Below are positions 62,001-64,000 of a stretch of 64,000 nucleotides of DNA, one piece after another (positions within the stretch are counted from its first letter, which is position 1; each line of letters opens with the position of its first letter). The DNA comes from Sthenelais limicola (lineage: Eukaryota > Annelida > Polychaeta > Phyllodocida > Sigalionidae). Where the stretch lies: contig OW804094.1 of NCBI GenBank assembly GCA_942159475.1, positions 53,812,966-53,876,965 of the forward strand, given 5' to 3'. The notes under the pieces are model-generated. The model saw only the letters and a program-made list of their open reading frames with translations, was not told the DNA's origin and searched no databases. Made by a program: the position numbers and the translations under genes.

Positions 62001-63116
62001 TAACCAAAAGAGCAATAAAAACCTTGCATGTGAACCTTTTAACGGGAATCATCATGAGCCTATTTAAGGAGACCAACGTCAAGTAGGATCCGATGCCAGT
62101 CAACAGCCTCCATGCACTTCTATTTTCCTTCCTCAGCTTGCCTTTTATTTATTTTTTGGCCAAAGCTGACCAATCGATCATTCGGAGCTACAAAGCAGTA
62201 AATCGAGTCACGTTAGGGGAGAGTATAAGCTGTATTTCTCGAATCGAACCAATACCTCACTGTCATCACACAAAACGAACGGACTTTTTTGCCAGTTCCA
62301 TTTCTTATCCTCAACGTGTCAGTGGGGGAGATCGAGTGAGCAGTGAAATAAGGCAACATTGCATTGAATGGAACAACAATCAATTTTAGACGAACGCTTA
62401 TCACTTATATAACAGATCCCGGGGCAAAAATACACTTTGTGATAATGAACACAAAAACAGTATATATAATAGGTTAACTAGCAACTCAGTGCAGTTTCTA
62501 TTACCTGTATTACTCTGGCATCATGTATGTATAAGAAGTATTTTTTAGGGCAGAACACAAAACCATAAAAAAAATAGACCCTCTCTACAGAGTGTAGGGA
62601 ATGCATCTTATCCAGGTGGGAAAATGCGACATGATGCCAAGCTCGTCAGCCTTTCATCATTGCAGATCCACGTTCCACGTTCCTTGAACAGAGTTTTGTC
62701 CATTATATAAGTGAAAACAGACACATTTTCTTGTTAGAGAGGGGGAAAAAACCAGCAGAGGTTATTCAGGTCGGAGAAAATTCGGGATGTATTGCTTTAT
62801 TTGCAAAATAACATGGCTATTCGCCAAGTCTTGTTCATGTTATTCAAACACCGGGCTATGGAGAAACCGAAGTTCGCCACTCGGCACGGGGGTAGGTATG
62901 CACAGGAGCATTTCCACTTCTTTATGTAACATGAACTGATGTTACAATTCCTCACCCAAGAAGTGACAACCCTTGAACCTGCAGCTCTCAGCACTGTACA
63001 CCGCACTGGATAAATACATGTCCTACAGGTCAACTCAGGGTTCACCCAATCTTAATCACGTTTACATCACACCTGTCTATATAATATATTAAGTTTCAAT
63101 TTCAAAATAACAAGAG
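53001..63116. other. No gene assigned
   Basis: AT-rich DNA with scattered short frames and no recognisable domain. Small repeats: GATGACATTATTGCGGTCAA at two sites near 56388-56433 with a related copy near 56923-56942, and AATAAAACCACCG twice near 55142-55173. A plus-strand frame at 53108-53392 (NVLSYVVLENDRGFIHTESD) and one at 62093-62389 with a hydrophobic start were inspected but not accepted as genes. Confidence -1.
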
Positions 63117-63222
63117 AGGAATGAGGCTGATGGAGTGTTGGATTTTTTACCAACACAGCGTTAGCTAATAGGTGGGGTGTTTATACATTGGTAAAGAGGG
63201 ATGTTTTCAATTTAGGCCAAAA
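63117..63222 (+). repeat. Dispersed repeat, copy 2 (partner at 17600-17716)
   Basis: It shares AGGAATGAGG, AGCTAATA, GTGGGGTGTTTATA and TTTAGGCCAAAA in the same order and orientation as the copy in the receptor intron. Confidence -1.
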
Positions 63223-63330
63223 AAAGGCAGGGAGGGGAATGTTTCTCTACGTAGGGGGTTGGTGGTGGGGGTAATCGGAAACACACCTATTTTTGGTGGC
63301 CTTATTGATTTGACCAGTGAAAATTAAATA

Positions 63331-63483
63331 TTATTCTATTACTTGGACATGAAACTAAGTACAATTACATTAAGTTATATTTCGATTTCATTCATGATAT
63401 ATCCTAAGTATTATTCTATTACTTGGTCAAGAAACTAAGTACAATTACATTAAGTTATATTTGATTTCATTCATGATATATCC
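63331..63483 (+). repeat. Tandem duplication, period 80 bp
   Basis: TTATTCTATTACTTGG starts at 63331 and 63411. Both copies run through AAACTAAGTACAATTACATT to CATGATATATCC with few differences. Confidence -1.
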
Positions 63484-63512
63484 TTGTGGCCTTTTAAATG
63501 GGGGCATATATA

Positions 63513-64000
63513 GAATAGTCAATCAGAAAGTCAATCAAAAAGTCAGAAATGTCATTCGTTAAGTCAGAATAGTCAATCAAAGTCAATCAGAAAGTTAGAA
63601 AAGTCAATCAGAAAGTCAGAAAAGTCAATCAGAAAGTCGAAATAGTCAATCAAAAAGTCAGAAAAGTCAAAAGTCAATCAGAAAAGTCAATAAAAATGTA
63701 AATCGAAAGTCAGAATAGTCAAAATAGTCAAAATAGTCAATTGAAAAGTCAAAATAGTCAATCGAAAAGTAAAAAATAGTCAATCAAAAAGTCATTTTAA
63801 TTCGAAATAGTCAAACAAAAAGTCAGAAATAGTGAATTGAAAAGTCAAAATAGGCGATCGAAAAGTCAAAATAGTCAATCGTAAAGTCAGAAAAGTCAAT
63901 CATAAAGTCGAAATAGTCAATTAAAAAGTCAATCATTAAGTCAGAATAGTCAACCATTAAGTCAGAACAGTCAATCAAAAACTCGAAATAGTCAATCGAA
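63513..64000 (+). repeat. Degenerate AGTCAATCRRAAAGTC satellite at the window edge
   Basis: About 490 bp of irregular units such as AGTCAATCAGAAAGTCAGAA, with period near 20 but variable. It runs off the right end. The word AAGTCGAAATAGT is shared with the degenerate tract at 32725-32880. Confidence -1.

Overview
The window is eukaryotic nuclear DNA: AT-rich, dense in microsatellites and decayed transposons, with one large multi-exon gene whose splice sites are all GT-AG. No operons, ribosome binding sites, CRISPR arrays or rRNA genes were seen. The gene and repeat style (long introns, LINE 3' tails, non-autonomous DNA transposons) suggest a marine invertebrate, perhaps an echinoderm or another deuterostome or lophotrochozoan. 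The exact lineage is inference.

The only confident gene is on the minus strand, from 31778 (5'-most exon found) down to the stop codon at 8056. Nineteen exons join in one unbroken frame to give 1207 residues. They encode three immunoglobulin domains, five fibronectin type III domains, one transmembrane helix and a cytoplasmic tail of about 362 residues rich in Ser, Gln, Asn and His. This is the layout of the DCC/neogenin/protogenin receptor family. Five FN3 domains point to the protogenin/IGDCC4 branch rather than DCC/neogenin, which has six. The signal peptide and first Ig domain are missing; they should lie upstream at higher coordinates, inside the unassigned 32 kb or beyond the window.

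Layout: 1-7589, intergenic AT-rich DNA; about 7590-8055, probable 3' UTR; 8056-31778, the receptor gene. The gene's introns carry a 3.9 kb DNA transposon with 1.15 kb terminal inverted repeats (12532-16419), a TGTA-rich satellite near 18 kb, a triplicated 112-bp repeat (18661-18994), a perfect 35-bp inverted repeat (26825-27078) and a homopurine tract (30760-31250). From 31779 to 64000 no exon could be assigned. That half holds LINE-like 3' tails, a foldback element flanked by 106-bp direct repeats (33731-35491), a 1.9 kb DNA transposon with a 6-bp target duplication (37259-39168), a perfect 15-bp x10 minisatellite (39689-39838), a 64-bp TA run and a degenerate satellite at the right edge.

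No new multi-gene system was found. The most notable structures are the long inverted-repeat transposon inside a receptor intron, which would put a hairpin of about 1.15 kb into the pre-mRNA, and the 37-39 kb element with intact ends.
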